Part shown: in pieces, positions 7,653 to 15,541 of the stretch
Position numbering within the stretch: position 1 is the first letter of the stretch
Layout: the number at the start of each line of letters is the position of its first letter
Assembly: GCA_902472225.1 (NCBI GenBank)
Contig: CABRNB010000002.1
Span: forward strand, 1 to 64,000
Direction: 5' to 3'
From: Caccousia sp900752115
GTDB lineage: Bacteria > Bacillota > Clostridia > Oscillospirales > Acutalibacteraceae
DNA length: 64,000 bases
The notes under the pieces: model-generated
What the model was told of the DNA's origin: nothing
What the model saw: the letters and a program-made list of their open reading frames with translations, nothing else
Database searches by the model: none
Made by a program: the position numbers and the translations under genes

Positions 7653-8542
7653 GCGGAACACGGTGGCAGGACGATTACCGGGAACAGGTAGAGCGGATGC
7701 TGGAACGCCTTCTTCCCTCAGAGCGGGACGAGCTGTTTGCGGGCGTCATTGATGCGATGCGGTACAGTCTTCTGGGAGGCGGAAAACGCATCCGGCCGCT
7801 CCTGCTGCTGGAATTCTGCCGCTTGTGCGGCGGAGATCCGGAAAAGGCGCTTCCCTGGGCCTGTGCTCTCGAAATGATTCACTCCTATTCGCTGATTCAC
7901 GACGATCTCCCGTGTATGGATGACGACGATATGCGCCGGGGCCGTGCATCCTGTCATAAGGTGTACGGTGAGGCCACAGCCCTCCTGGCGGGCGATGCGC
8001 TGCTCACGCTGGCTTTTGAGACGTCGTGTTCTCCGGAGTACGCCGCTGCGGTCGGAGAGGATCAGGCGCTCCGGGCCTCGTGGGAGCTGGCCCGTGCGGC
8101 AGGAGCTTACGGTATGGTAGGCGGCCAGCAAATCGATCTGAGCAGCGAGGGACGCGGCATTTCCCTGGATGTTCTGCGGAAGATGGATGAGTGCAAGACA
8201 GGCGCACTGATTCGTGCGGCGGCAAGGATGGGATGTATTCTCGGCGGGGGCCGGGAGGAGCTTCTGCAGGCCGCGGATCGGTATGCCCGCGCTCTGGGCC
8301 TTGCCTTCCAGATTGTCGACGACGTTCTTGATGTGACGGGAACGCCGGAAACGCTTGGAAAGCCGGTTCGCAGCGACCTGGAGCGCGATAAGGCGACGTA
8401 CGTTTCACTGCTTGGCCTGGCGGAGGCCGGTCAGGAGGCCAAACGGCTGACAGACGAGGCTGTTGAGGCGCTTGCACCGTTCGGTCTGCCGGCGGATACG
8501 CTCCGCGGCCTAGCAATCCAGCTTTCTTCGAGAGAAAAGTGA
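7649..8542 (+). CDS. ispA: Polyprenyl synthetase (farnesyl diphosphate synthase type)
   Basis: 297-residue prenyltransferase that condenses isopentenyl and allylic diphosphates for the isoprenoid pathway. The first Asp-rich motif HDDLPCMDDDD (residues 84-94), the GGGKRIRP substrate loop (43-50), GGQQIDL and the second Asp motif DDVLD are all intact. The two-residue insertion in the first Asp motif, with residues of ordinary size before it, fits a short-chain (C15) product. Last gene of the nusB operon; a terminator-bearing repeat follows. Confidence 0.93.
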   Translation: MSGTRWQDDYREQVERMLERLLPSERDELFAGVIDAMRYSLLGGGKRIRPLLLLEFCRLCGGDPEKALPWACALEMIHSYSLIHDDLPCMDDDDMRRGRASCHKVYGEATALLAGDALLTLAFETSCSPEYAAAVGEDQALRASWELARAAGAYGMVGGQQIDLSSEGRGISLDVLRKMDECKTGALIRAAARMGCILGGGREELLQAADRYARALGLAFQIVDDVLDVTGTPETLGKPVRSDLERDKATYVSLLGLAEAGQEAKRLTDEAVEALAPFGLPADTLRGLAIQLSSREK

Positions 8543-8568
8543 GCCTCATGCCTTTCCGAGAAGAAAGA

Positions 8569-8715
8569 GGCTGCTGCAAAACAGCCGCACCAAACAAGAA
8601 TGCATAAAAACCGGCCTCAAAAGGAGCGCTTCCCGTTTCCTTTTGAGGCCGGTTTTTTTGTTGGGCCTTATTCCTTTGTGCAGCTTGCTGTCGAATTTTT
8701 ATTTTGCAGCAAGCC
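8569..8715 (+). repeat. MITE-like repeat, copy A, carrying a terminator
   Basis: 147-bp element with imperfect inverted ends: GGCTGCTGCAAAAC at 8569-8582 and, on the other strand, GGCTTGCTGCAAAAT at 8701-8715. A homologous element lies at 58001-58148, aligning over its whole length, including the AAAAACCGGCCTC hairpin arm and the TCGAATTTTT/TTGAATTTTC stretch before the right end. Three hairpins can form: end-proximal GGCTG/CAGCC, the central 18-bp stem, and GCTTGCTG/CAGCAAGC at the right. No target-site duplication was recognised. Confidence 0.6.
8606..8659 (+). terminator. Strong intrinsic terminator after ispA
   Basis: A perfect 18-bp stem, 8608-8625 with 8638-8655, followed by a run of T. 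It lies inside the MITE-like repeat and would end the nusB-ispA transcript. It is nearly symmetric, so it could also act on the minus strand, where the HAD gene ends at 8856. Confidence 0.85.
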
Positions 8716-8855
8716 ACTTTTGCATGCTGCGCAGCAGATGGAGAAATCCCATGGCAATGCTCTTTTGCGGAGGGCCGGACGGAATTCTCTCTGAGGGTGT
8801 GACCCAAAGGCAGGCGCAGATGTTTCTGTCTACCGTGGAGGGCCAGGCGAAAGCT

Positions 8856-9560
8856 TTATGGCTCTTTCCACAGCAGAGGCGAACTGCATGCGTCAAAAAG
8901 CGTCTCGAAATAGCCGCGGCAGACAAGCTCCATCTCCGGGCGTGCTCCGGAGGAATGCTTTTCGTAAACGCCGAAGGGAACGCAGCCGGCCCGGGCGGCT
9001 GTCCGGGCTGCGGGGAGAGTATCCTCGAGTACGGCGCACGATTGCGGCGGCAGGCTGAGCTGCCGGGCTGCCAGTTCGAAAATGACAGGGGAGCTTTTGC
9101 CGCAGCCCGCGTCGTCTGTTGTGACGACGGCGTCAAAAAACTCGAGAACACCGTGCCGGGAAAGGCAGGGGAGGAAATGCTCACGGCGTGAGGCGGTGGC
9201 GACGGCCAGCCGCACGCCCGCGCGGCGCAGTTTTTCCAGCAGCTCCCGTGCTCCGGGCAGGAGCTGCACATGGAACGCATATTCCTCCCGCGCCATGTCG
9301 AGCCAACGGTTCATCAGCTCCTCCGGTTTTGCCGGAAGGGAAAACCGCGCGATGGTATATTCGGCTGTCTCACGGAAACTCATCGCTCCGCACGCCTCCA
9401 TATAGTCGGGAGGAACGTCGATTCCATAATCAGCCAAAAACTCTTTGTCAATGCGCCCCCATACTTCCATGGAATCCAGGAGGGTTCCGTCGAGATCCAG
9501 GATCATACCCGGATAAACACAGACAGGATTCTCCGAGGAGAGAATACGCGGTTTGTTCAT
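8856..9560 (-). CDS. HAD-superfamily phosphatase, beta-phosphoglucomutase-like
   Basis: 234-residue subfamily I HAD hydrolase. Motif I is DLDGTLLDS (residues 22-30) with nucleophile and acid Asp, motif II the T of VATAS, motif III the K of GCGKSSP, motif IV AVLEDTLPA. A helical cap lies between motifs I and II. The ATG at 9560 is chosen for its AAAGGAG site; the longer reading frame to 9614 lacks one. Substrate is not predictable; pgmB or small sugar-phosphate phosphatase activity is plausible. Transcribed alone, downstream of the DUF4130 gene. Confidence 0.82.
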   Translation of the reverse strand: MNKPRILSSENPVCVYPGMILDLDGTLLDSMEVWGRIDKEFLADYGIDVPPDYMEACGAMSFRETAEYTIARFSLPAKPEELMNRWLDMAREEYAFHVQLLPGARELLEKLRRAGVRLAVATASRREHFLPCLSRHGVLEFFDAVVTTDDAGCGKSSPVIFELAARQLSLPPQSCAVLEDTLPAARTAARAGCVPFGVYEKHSSGARPEMELVCRGYFETLFDACSSPLLWKEP

Positions 9561-9657
9561 GGCGGCTCCTTTCCGCTCTCCGCCGCTTTCCGCGGCAAGG
9601 CTGTTATTCATCATACGCCGGTTGGGGCGATTTTGTCAAGGCAACCGGAGAACTGTC

Positions 9658-10479
9658 TCAGAAGCGGACAGAAGAAATGGACGGATAAGCGGCATGGCCC
9701 GGAAGCGTCTGCGCGGGTTCTCCGGATTCCTGAAACTCTGTCATGTTCTCCCAGTACCGTTTCGGCATGTGTGACATGCGGCAGCGCGGATTGGTCCGTC
9801 CTTCGATCGCGATGGTGTTGTAGAATCGTTTCCAGAGCGCACGGTATTCTGCTTCCGTCCGGTTGGGCGGCGGCAGGGAAAGCTCGTCCATGGGGCAGAA
9901 CTGCAGGTCGCCCGGACGGTAGAGGAGAGCTTCCCGGTGTGTCTTGTCAAAGATCAGAAAGCGTTCGTCCGGCATACGCGAGCAGAAATGCTGTGCAAGC
10001 AATGGCAGAACATGGTTTTTGGGCGTGATCACGGACACCAGTACGGAGCCGTATTCGGAGAAGCGGACGAAGCCGGAAAGCAGATGGGATTCATTCTTGA
10101 GAAACCGTACGGCTTTGACCAGGGAGGAGAGGTCCTCGTCCGCCAGAAAATTCATAATGCTTCCGCCCTTCCGGAACCCCTCCTGCAATACGCGCAGAAG
10201 GGGGAGTTCCTTTTCCGGCATACAGGTCAGGAATGCGCAGCGGGTCAGGTCAGCCGCCGACGGAGAGATGCGCGCCGGAAGGGAGCGCCAGACGCGGGAC
10301 GCTCTTTCGGGATCGGTTTCGATCTGTTTTTCCGGATACAAACTGTAAGGACCGTCCTGCGGAAGAATGGCCGCGGGCGTTTCTTTTTTGAGAAAGCTTT
10401 CAAAGACGCAGCAGAGAAAGCCGTCGAAGCTGCCGTCATAGCGATAGGCCTTAGGCGAGGAGGGAAAGCGGGCTCTCAT
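9658..10479 (-). CDS. DUF4130 / TIGR03915-type probable DNA metabolism protein
   Basis: 273 residues. It begins with a predicted YRYDGSFDGFLCCVFESF, the family signature, and has a C-terminal domain with RYWENMTEF. The family is known to sit next to a radical SAM protein annotated as putative DNA modification/repair (TIGR03916), as it does here. The two frames overlap by 29 nt (10451-10479), with this gene downstream and its ATG after an AAAGGAG site. No catalytic residues are recognised. The central part (residues 110-200) contains short conserved hydrophobic and DK motifs only. Function is not established; the likely SOS control of the pair supports a DNA-damage role. Confidence 0.8.
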   Translation of the reverse strand: MRARFPSSPKAYRYDGSFDGFLCCVFESFLKKETPAAILPQDGPYSLYPEKQIETDPERASRVWRSLPARISPSAADLTRCAFLTCMPEKELPLLRVLQEGFRKGGSIMNFLADEDLSSLVKAVRFLKNESHLLSGFVRFSEYGSVLVSVITPKNHVLPLLAQHFCSRMPDERFLIFDKTHREALLYRPGDLQFCPMDELSLPPPNRTEAEYRALWKRFYNTIAIEGRTNPRCRMSHMPKRYWENMTEFQESGEPAQTLPGHAAYPSISSVRF

Positions 10480-11773
10480 GGAAATTCTCCTTTCCGGAAG
10501 ACAGCGAAGGGACGGACGGTGAGTGGAAGAAGGACAGCTGCTCTGCAGGTTCCTTCATCAGAGCCAGTCCCTCCGGCTCCGCCAGAGCGCGCAGAGCGCT
10601 TTCCGGCGTTACCCGAAGTCCTGGAATCATTTTGCCTCGGCATGTCAGAAAATACTGAGCCCGCTTGAGGACGACGCCGATCTTTTTGAGCGCGGCAAAG
10701 TCAAGCGAGCCTGCCCGGCGTGCGATCAGAATCCGCTTTGCACTGCGGACCCCAATGCCCGGCACCCGCAGCAGCTCCTCGTACGATGCGTGGTTGACCT
10801 CAAGGGGAAAAGTGTCCATGTGGCGCAGTGCCCAGCCGCATTTCGGATCGACGAGAGGGTTGAGTTCCGGATGCTCGTCGTCCAGAAGTTCGTCCGCCCG
10901 GAAGCCGTAGAAGCGCAGCAGCCAATCGGCCTGATACAGCCGGTGTTCGCGCAAAAGGGGAGGCTTCGTTCCCGGCGGCGGCAGCAGAGCGTTTTCCGTG
11001 ACGGGCATATAGGCGGAGTAAAAGACGCGCTTGAGACCGTATTTCTTGTACAGGCCCTCCGCGAGGGAGATGATATGCCTGTCACTGTCCGGTGTCGCGC
11101 CGATGATCATCTGTGTGCTTTGGCCGGCGGGAGCAAAGCGCGGCGCATGGTGGTAAACCGCAAGCTCGTGACGGCTTTCCTCGATCCGGCCGGAGATGTA
11201 GCCCATGGGCCGCAGAATGGACGTTTTGCTTTTATCCGGTGCAAGCAGCCGCAGACCCTCCTGTGTGGGGAGCTCGATATTGACGCTCATGCGGTCGGCC
11301 AAAAGGCCGAGCCGTTCAATCAGCCGGGGATCAGCTCCCGGAATCGCCTTGGCATGGATGTATCCGCCGAAGCGGTAACGGCCGCGCAGAAGCTCCAGCG
11401 TACGGATCATCTGTTCGCAGGTGTAGTCGGGATTGCGCAGGACGCCGCTGCTCAGAAACAATCCCTCAATATAGTTGCGCCGGTAAAAGCCAATGGTCAG
11501 CTCCGCAAGCTCCTCCGGCGTAAAAGTGGCGCGCGGCGTGTCCCGCGATACGCGGTTGACACAGTACTGACAATTGTACACGCAGCTGTTTGAGAGAAGT
11601 ACCTTCAGCAGCGAGATACATCGTCCGTCCGCAGCGAAGCTATGACAGATCCCGCAGGCGGTAGCGTTGCCGAGCGACCCGGGGACCGCCGAACGGCTCG
11701 AACCGCTTGAGGTGCAGGCCGCGTCGTATTTTGCCGCGTCCGTGAGGATGGTGAGTTTCTCCAGTACTGTCAT
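10451..11773 (-). CDS. Putative DNA modification/repair radical SAM protein (TIGR03916 type)
   Basis: 440 residues. The radical SAM cluster motif is CVYNCQYC (C64, C68, C71; CxxxCxxC). Further conserved Cys occur ahead of it (C20, C40, C43, C52; CGICHSFAADGRC), which could hold a second cluster. A helix-hairpin-helix at about residues 331-351 (LLRVPGIGVRSAKRIL) points to nucleic acid binding. The start ATG follows a GAGAGAAGG site. Its promoter is overlapped by two LexA/DinR-like boxes. Paired with the DUF4130 gene at 9658-10479. The reaction is unknown. Confidence 0.85.
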   Translation of the reverse strand: MTVLEKLTILTDAAKYDAACTSSGSSRSAVPGSLGNATACGICHSFAADGRCISLLKVLLSNSCVYNCQYCVNRVSRDTPRATFTPEELAELTIGFYRRNYIEGLFLSSGVLRNPDYTCEQMIRTLELLRGRYRFGGYIHAKAIPGADPRLIERLGLLADRMSVNIELPTQEGLRLLAPDKSKTSILRPMGYISGRIEESRHELAVYHHAPRFAPAGQSTQMIIGATPDSDRHIISLAEGLYKKYGLKRVFYSAYMPVTENALLPPPGTKPPLLREHRLYQADWLLRFYGFRADELLDDEHPELNPLVDPKCGWALRHMDTFPLEVNHASYEELLRVPGIGVRSAKRILIARRAGSLDFAALKKIGVVLKRAQYFLTCRGKMIPGLRVTPESALRALAEPEGLALMKEPAEQLSFFHSPSVPSLSSGKENFHESPLSLLA

Positions 11774-11789
11774 GTCCCAACCTTCTCTC

Positions 11790-11838
11790 TAAACATATGT
11801 TCTGATATAATCATACACATGTTCGATTGAAAAGTCAA
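11790..11838 (-). promoter_or_regulatory. SOS-type promoter with two LexA/DinR-like boxes
   Basis: On the minus strand, TTGACT (11833-11838) and TATGAT (11810-11815) have a 17-nt spacer. A box reading CGAACATGTGTATG (11812-11825) covers the spacer and -10; it matches 13 of 14 positions of the Gram-positive consensus CGAACRNRYGTTYG. A second, AGAACATATGTTTA (11790-11803), sits at the predicted start site and matches 12 of 14. This is the layout of a LexA-repressed gene, reading into the radical SAM gene. Confidence 0.75.
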
Positions 11839-12120
11839 CAAGAAAAGAGTGGAAAAGAAAAAGCCGCCGGGGTTTTACTCAAGCTTTTTCCTGACGATTT
11901 TTCACAAGGCCGCAAGATTCCCCTTTTCTGCCATCAACCTTTTTCGATAAGCTTGATTCTTTTCCACCCTTTTTAACGAAAAGCGTTGTCGCGGTTTGCC
12001 GGAAAACGCAGGTTCACAGATTCTCCCGAACCATCCGATACGGGAACAATTGCGAAGTTCGAAAATTTATGAGGCCTTCCCAAACCGCAGAAATTCAAGC
12101 GGTTTTCTAATGAAAAAGCG
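11839..12120. other. Intergenic region without recognised features
   Basis: Divergent from the SOS promoter and ending at the fruK-like stop codon. Some AT-rich stretches and a few short hairpins; no gene, promoter pair or clear terminator could be supported. Confidence 0.4.
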
Positions 12121-13059
12121 TCAGAAGGTAAGCGGTTTTACCGGGATCTGCGGAAGGAAACGAAGGAAGTCCTTTTGCGTGCACAGCAGGGTTCCGGGGC
12201 GCTCCAGTGAGCCTTGGGCGGCAGCTACGGCGGAACGCAGCAGCTGCTCAGGAGCATCGCTGTTGAGCAAGCCCAGACAGAGCCCGGCTACCATGGAATC
12301 ACCGGCTCCCTGTACCCCTCTGATGGAGACGGGAGAGCCGGGGGTATGCCATGCCGCGTCGGCACTGACGAGCATCGCGCCGTCCGCTCCCATGGAGAGG
12401 CAGACATACGAAACGCCATACTCGCGGACGATCGAGCGGCAGACTCCGGCAAGTGCGGGAAGGCCGGAGACGGAAACACCGAAGCTTTCCCGCAGCTCAT
12501 CGAGGTTCGGTTTGATCAGCACAGGATGCGCCTTTAACCCTTCGAGCAGAAGCGGACCGCTCGCGTCGAGCACAACGGGAACGCCGGATTCCGATGCGGC
12601 GAGAGCGAGCGTCTGATAAAAGTCCGCGGGAACGCCGGGCGGAACGCTGCCGCTCAGGACAAGAAGGCTTGCGCCTGAAAGGCGGCGGCGCGCCAAAGCG
12701 AGAAAGCAGGTAAGCTGTTCCTCCGTCAGAGGGCTTCCTTTCTCGTTGCATTCCGTCATAACGCCGCAAGAGCGGTCGAGGAGCTTGAGGTTGGTGCGCA
12801 AAGAGCCGGGAACATGCAGAAAATCATAGGCAATTCCCTGACGTTCGAGTACGGACTCGAGCAGACCTGCGTTTTCCTCACGCGAGACGCCGAGGCAGAG
12901 CGTTTCCGCACCCAGCTCATGCAGAACAGTGCTGACGTTAACGCCCTTGCCGCTCGGATCGTGGCGGGAGCTCAGAACGCGGTTGGTACCGCCGGGAACA
13001 AGACGCTCCACCTCGGCGGTGTGATCGATGCAGGGGTTGAGCGTGACGGTCAGAATCAA
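12121..13059 (-). CDS. fruK: PfkB-family sugar-phosphate kinase, probable 1-phosphofructokinase
   Basis: 312 residues. It starts MILTVTLNPCIDHT at a TTG at 13057-13059, 7 nt after a perfect AAAGGAGG; no ATG gives a family-like N terminus. It shows GGKGVNVS-like PSGKGVNVS at 35-43 and the catalytic GAGDSM at 251-256 with Asp254. FruK phosphorylates fructose-1-phosphate; tagatose-6-phosphate kinase (LacC) is the main alternative. No PTS fructose genes lie nearby, so the symbol is given on family resemblance. Monocistronic in appearance. Confidence 0.78.
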   Translation of the reverse strand: MILTVTLNPCIDHTAEVERLVPGGTNRVLSSRHDPSGKGVNVSTVLHELGAETLCLGVSREENAGLLESVLERQGIAYDFLHVPGSLRTNLKLLDRSCGVMTECNEKGSPLTEEQLTCFLALARRRLSGASLLVLSGSVPPGVPADFYQTLALAASESGVPVVLDASGPLLLEGLKAHPVLIKPNLDELRESFGVSVSGLPALAGVCRSIVREYGVSYVCLSMGADGAMLVSADAAWHTPGSPVSIRGVQGAGDSMVAGLCLGLLNSDAPEQLLRSAVAAAQGSLERPGTLLCTQKDFLRFLPQIPVKPLTF

Positions 13060-13236
13060 AATGGTACCTCCTTTACAGAAAAGGCAGCGGGACTTCGGTG
13101 CTAAGGTCTGCCGGAAACACAACCGGGCTGCACAATATGAAGTCCTGATTATGGGACAGAAAATTTCGTATGATAAAGCCATCGAAAGCAAAGAACGCGG
13201 GGGAAGTTCTCCCGACAAAAACGGAGGTGCCGGTCG

Positions 13237-13359
13237 ATGGATTACAAAATTATCGCAGTAAACGGACATGTTGAGGTACTCGACAGAAAGGGGAATTTCC
13301 TGTTTTCCGCCGACACCGAGCAGGAAGCGGAGCAGGATCTGAGAGAACTCTGCGCCTGA
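13237..13359 (+). CDS. Small 40-residue hypothetical protein
   Basis: An ATG after a well-placed ACGGAGGTG site opens a 41-codon frame: MDYKIIAVNGHVEVLDRKGN at the start and an acidic helical end (EQEAEQDLREL). The pattern of a short beta-rich half and a charged helix, with an intrinsic terminator 14 nt after the stop, supports a real gene. Not recognised as a named family. It sits alone, divergent from the fruK-like gene. Confidence 0.6.
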   Translation: MDYKIIAVNGHVEVLDRKGNFLFSADTEQEAEQDLRELCA

Positions 13360-13372
13360 AGACAGAAAAAGT

Positions 13373-13400
13373 GGGGGAGCCGCAAAGGCTCCCCTTTTTT
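13373..13400. terminator. Bidirectional intrinsic terminator
   Basis: GGGGAGC pairs with GCTCCCC around a 7-nt loop. On the plus strand T6 follows, ending the small gene. On the minus strand ACTTTTTC follows, ending the PepC-M20 operon. Confidence 0.8.
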
Positions 13401-13422
13401 CTGTAAGGACGGATACGGCCGG

Positions 13423-14862
13423 TTATCCCTTTTTCAGAACACGCACAAAGAATTCTGCGGCACGGCCAATCTTTTCCACCGGTACGCGCTCGTTCAGGCC
13501 GTGGATACAGCCCCGCTCCTCTTTCGAGAGCTCCATCGCGGAAAAACGAAACACATTGTCAGAAATTTGGCAGAAATGGCGGGAGTCGCTGCACGCGACC
13601 ATCATATACGGAGAGACGATCGCCTCCGGCCATGTCTCCCGCACGGCGGCGCGAAGACGTTCCCATTCCGGGGTTTCGGTCGGGGAAATGGGGGAGGGAT
13701 CCGTGCCCTGAATCCGGCGCAGGCTGACGTCCGCGTCGCCTATGGTGCGCCGCAAATACGTCTCCGCCGTCTCCATCGTGTCGCGCGGCGAAAGGCGCAG
13801 ATTGGCTGTCATGTGCGCCTCGGTGGGAATCGCGTTGGCGGCGCGGCTGCCCTCCATCATGGTGAAGCAGCACGTTGTGCGCATCAGCGCGTTCATCTCG
13901 CCGCCGGACTTTGTGCAGATGAGCTTGAGCAGCGGCAGGAAGCACCACAGGTTCGCAAAGATTAGGCGCATCGCGAAGGTGGAGTGACGGCCCAATGTGT
14001 CGAACATCTCCGCGGCTGCGGGAGTGAGTGCGGCGGGGAAGGGGTGCTTCTCCAGCTGCGTCACCGCACGGCACAGAGCCGCAACGGGCGTTTTCGGGGG
14101 GGGAGCGGAGGTATGGCCGCCCTTGCTCTTCATTGAGAGCTCGACGTCCATCTGCCCCTTTTCGCAGGTGCCGATGACCGCCGTCTTGGGTTTGACGCCG
14201 GGGAACGCGCCCTCGACCACAGCGCCGCCTTCGTCGAGTACGAAGGCCGGTTTTACGCCGCGGCGGCGCAGTTCCTCCACAATGGCGGGGGCGCTTTTGC
14301 CCATAATCTCCTCATCGCCGGAGAAGGAGAGGTAAACGTCGTGCTCCGGTACGAAGCCCTCGGTGAGAAGGGACTCCGCAGCCTCCAAAATGCCGCAGAG
14401 AGTGCCTTTCGTGTCCAGCGTGCCGCGTCCCCACAAAACGCCGTTTTCATCGGTCTCGCCGCAGAAGGGATCGCGCTGCCATGCGGAGAGATCACCCGGC
14501 GGCACAACGTCGTAATGCGCCATGAGCACGGTGGGAGCTTCGGCGCTCTTGCCCTTCCAGTGGTAGAGGATACCGCTTGGGCCGATCCGCTCGCGCGGAC
14601 ATGTTTGAGTGACAAGAGGGTAGAGCTCGCAGAGGAGGGCGCGGAAGCGTTCAAATTCCGCTTCATCGACGCTTGCCTTCTCGCGGCTGGAGACTGTTTT
14701 AACCCGCACCATGCGGGCCAGATGCTCTGCCGCTTTGTCGTAGTCGATCCCTGTTTGTTCCGGTTCAGGAGCTTTTTCATCCCTGGGACGGAACAGTGCG
14801 GTGCGGATCAGAAGTACCGCGAGAAACAGGAGGACAAGAGCGAGAAGGATCCAGCCGATCAC
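13423..14862 (-). CDS. M20-family metallopeptidase, membrane-anchored
   Basis: 479 residues from a GTG at 14862, after AGAAAGGA. An N-terminal transmembrane segment (WILLALVLLFLAVLLIRTAL) anchors an M20 peptidase domain with the zinc motifs HYDVVPP, GRGTLDTKG and the Glu pair SGDEEIMGK, plus a dimerisation lid domain. Resembles carboxypeptidase/PM20D1-like M20 enzymes that cleave peptides or N-acyl amino acids. Last gene of a four-gene operon with PepC and two membrane proteins; only 1 nt separates it from the upstream gene. Confidence 0.85.
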   Translation of the reverse strand: MIGWILLALVLLFLAVLLIRTALFRPRDEKAPEPEQTGIDYDKAAEHLARMVRVKTVSSREKASVDEAEFERFRALLCELYPLVTQTCPRERIGPSGILYHWKGKSAEAPTVLMAHYDVVPPGDLSAWQRDPFCGETDENGVLWGRGTLDTKGTLCGILEAAESLLTEGFVPEHDVYLSFSGDEEIMGKSAPAIVEELRRRGVKPAFVLDEGGAVVEGAFPGVKPKTAVIGTCEKGQMDVELSMKSKGGHTSAPPPKTPVAALCRAVTQLEKHPFPAALTPAAAEMFDTLGRHSTFAMRLIFANLWCFLPLLKLICTKSGGEMNALMRTTCCFTMMEGSRAANAIPTEAHMTANLRLSPRDTMETAETYLRRTIGDADVSLRRIQGTDPSPISPTETPEWERLRAAVRETWPEAIVSPYMMVACSDSRHFCQISDNVFRFSAMELSKEERGCIHGLNERVPVEKIGRAAEFFVRVLKKG

Positions 14863-14863
14863 T

Positions 14864-15526
14864 TTACACCAATCCTTTCTTGTACAGGAGGCGGGCCACG
14901 CCGATGGCAATGAGCGCGCCGACGGGAACCAGCACACTGACCGACGAGGCGAGCGACGGCACCGCAATGAACAGGCCAATCATGACAACGAGAGGCGCAA
15001 TTGCAAGCTTCCAGTTCTTTGCAATATACACGACGCCGAGACCGCCGAACAGTGCGGGCAGGATCATTTTGAAAGCGGGCTGCAGCACGGGGGAGTTCAA
15101 AATGGGAGCCATCTGCGTGAACAGAAGGACGCCTGCGCCAAGGATGATCGTCGTGACAATGGATGTTGTCGCGATGGCGATGGTGGAAATGACCTCGCCT
15201 TCTTCGCTGCCGGGCTTGACCTTCGCGGCTTCCATCGCGTTGATGGCGGCGGGAGCCTTGAGGTTTGTGATGTTGCCCGTGACAAAAGCGAGATAGGTGC
15301 CGCCGCTGCCGAGCATCGGGGCGTAGGTGAAGACCTCGATGGAGCAGACCACCCAGTAAATCGGTGCGACGCCGAGCAGGCCGGCCAGCACGTCAATTGG
15401 GTTCGGCCAGACGCCGAAATAAATGCACATCGAGATGGGGACGAGCAGCATCATAGCGAGGGCCGCAAGCATCCAGGCGCGGCCGTAAGCGTGCACCTGC
15501 ACGCTGTATTCTTTCTGCGTTTTCAT
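14864..15526 (-). CDS. Membrane protein, DUF5058 partner
   Basis: 220 residues with about six hydrophobic segments (for instance LAALAMMLLVPISMCIYFGV and IAPLVVMIGLFIAVPSLA). A central glycine-rich stretch GSGGTYLAFVTGNITNLKAP is conspicuous and could form a substrate path. Starts MKTQKEYSVQVHAYGRAW after AGGAGG. Encoded between the DUF5058 gene and an M20 peptidase, 15 nt after the former. No characterised function known to me; a transport role for peptides or amino acids is inferred from context only. Confidence 0.7.
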   Translation of the reverse strand: MKTQKEYSVQVHAYGRAWMLAALAMMLLVPISMCIYFGVWPNPIDVLAGLLGVAPIYWVVCSIEVFTYAPMLGSGGTYLAFVTGNITNLKAPAAINAMEAAKVKPGSEEGEVISTIAIATTSIVTTIILGAGVLLFTQMAPILNSPVLQPAFKMILPALFGGLGVVYIAKNWKLAIAPLVVMIGLFIAVPSLASSVSVLVPVGALIAIGVARLLYKKGLV

Positions 15527-15541
15527 GAAAAGTCCTCCTTC

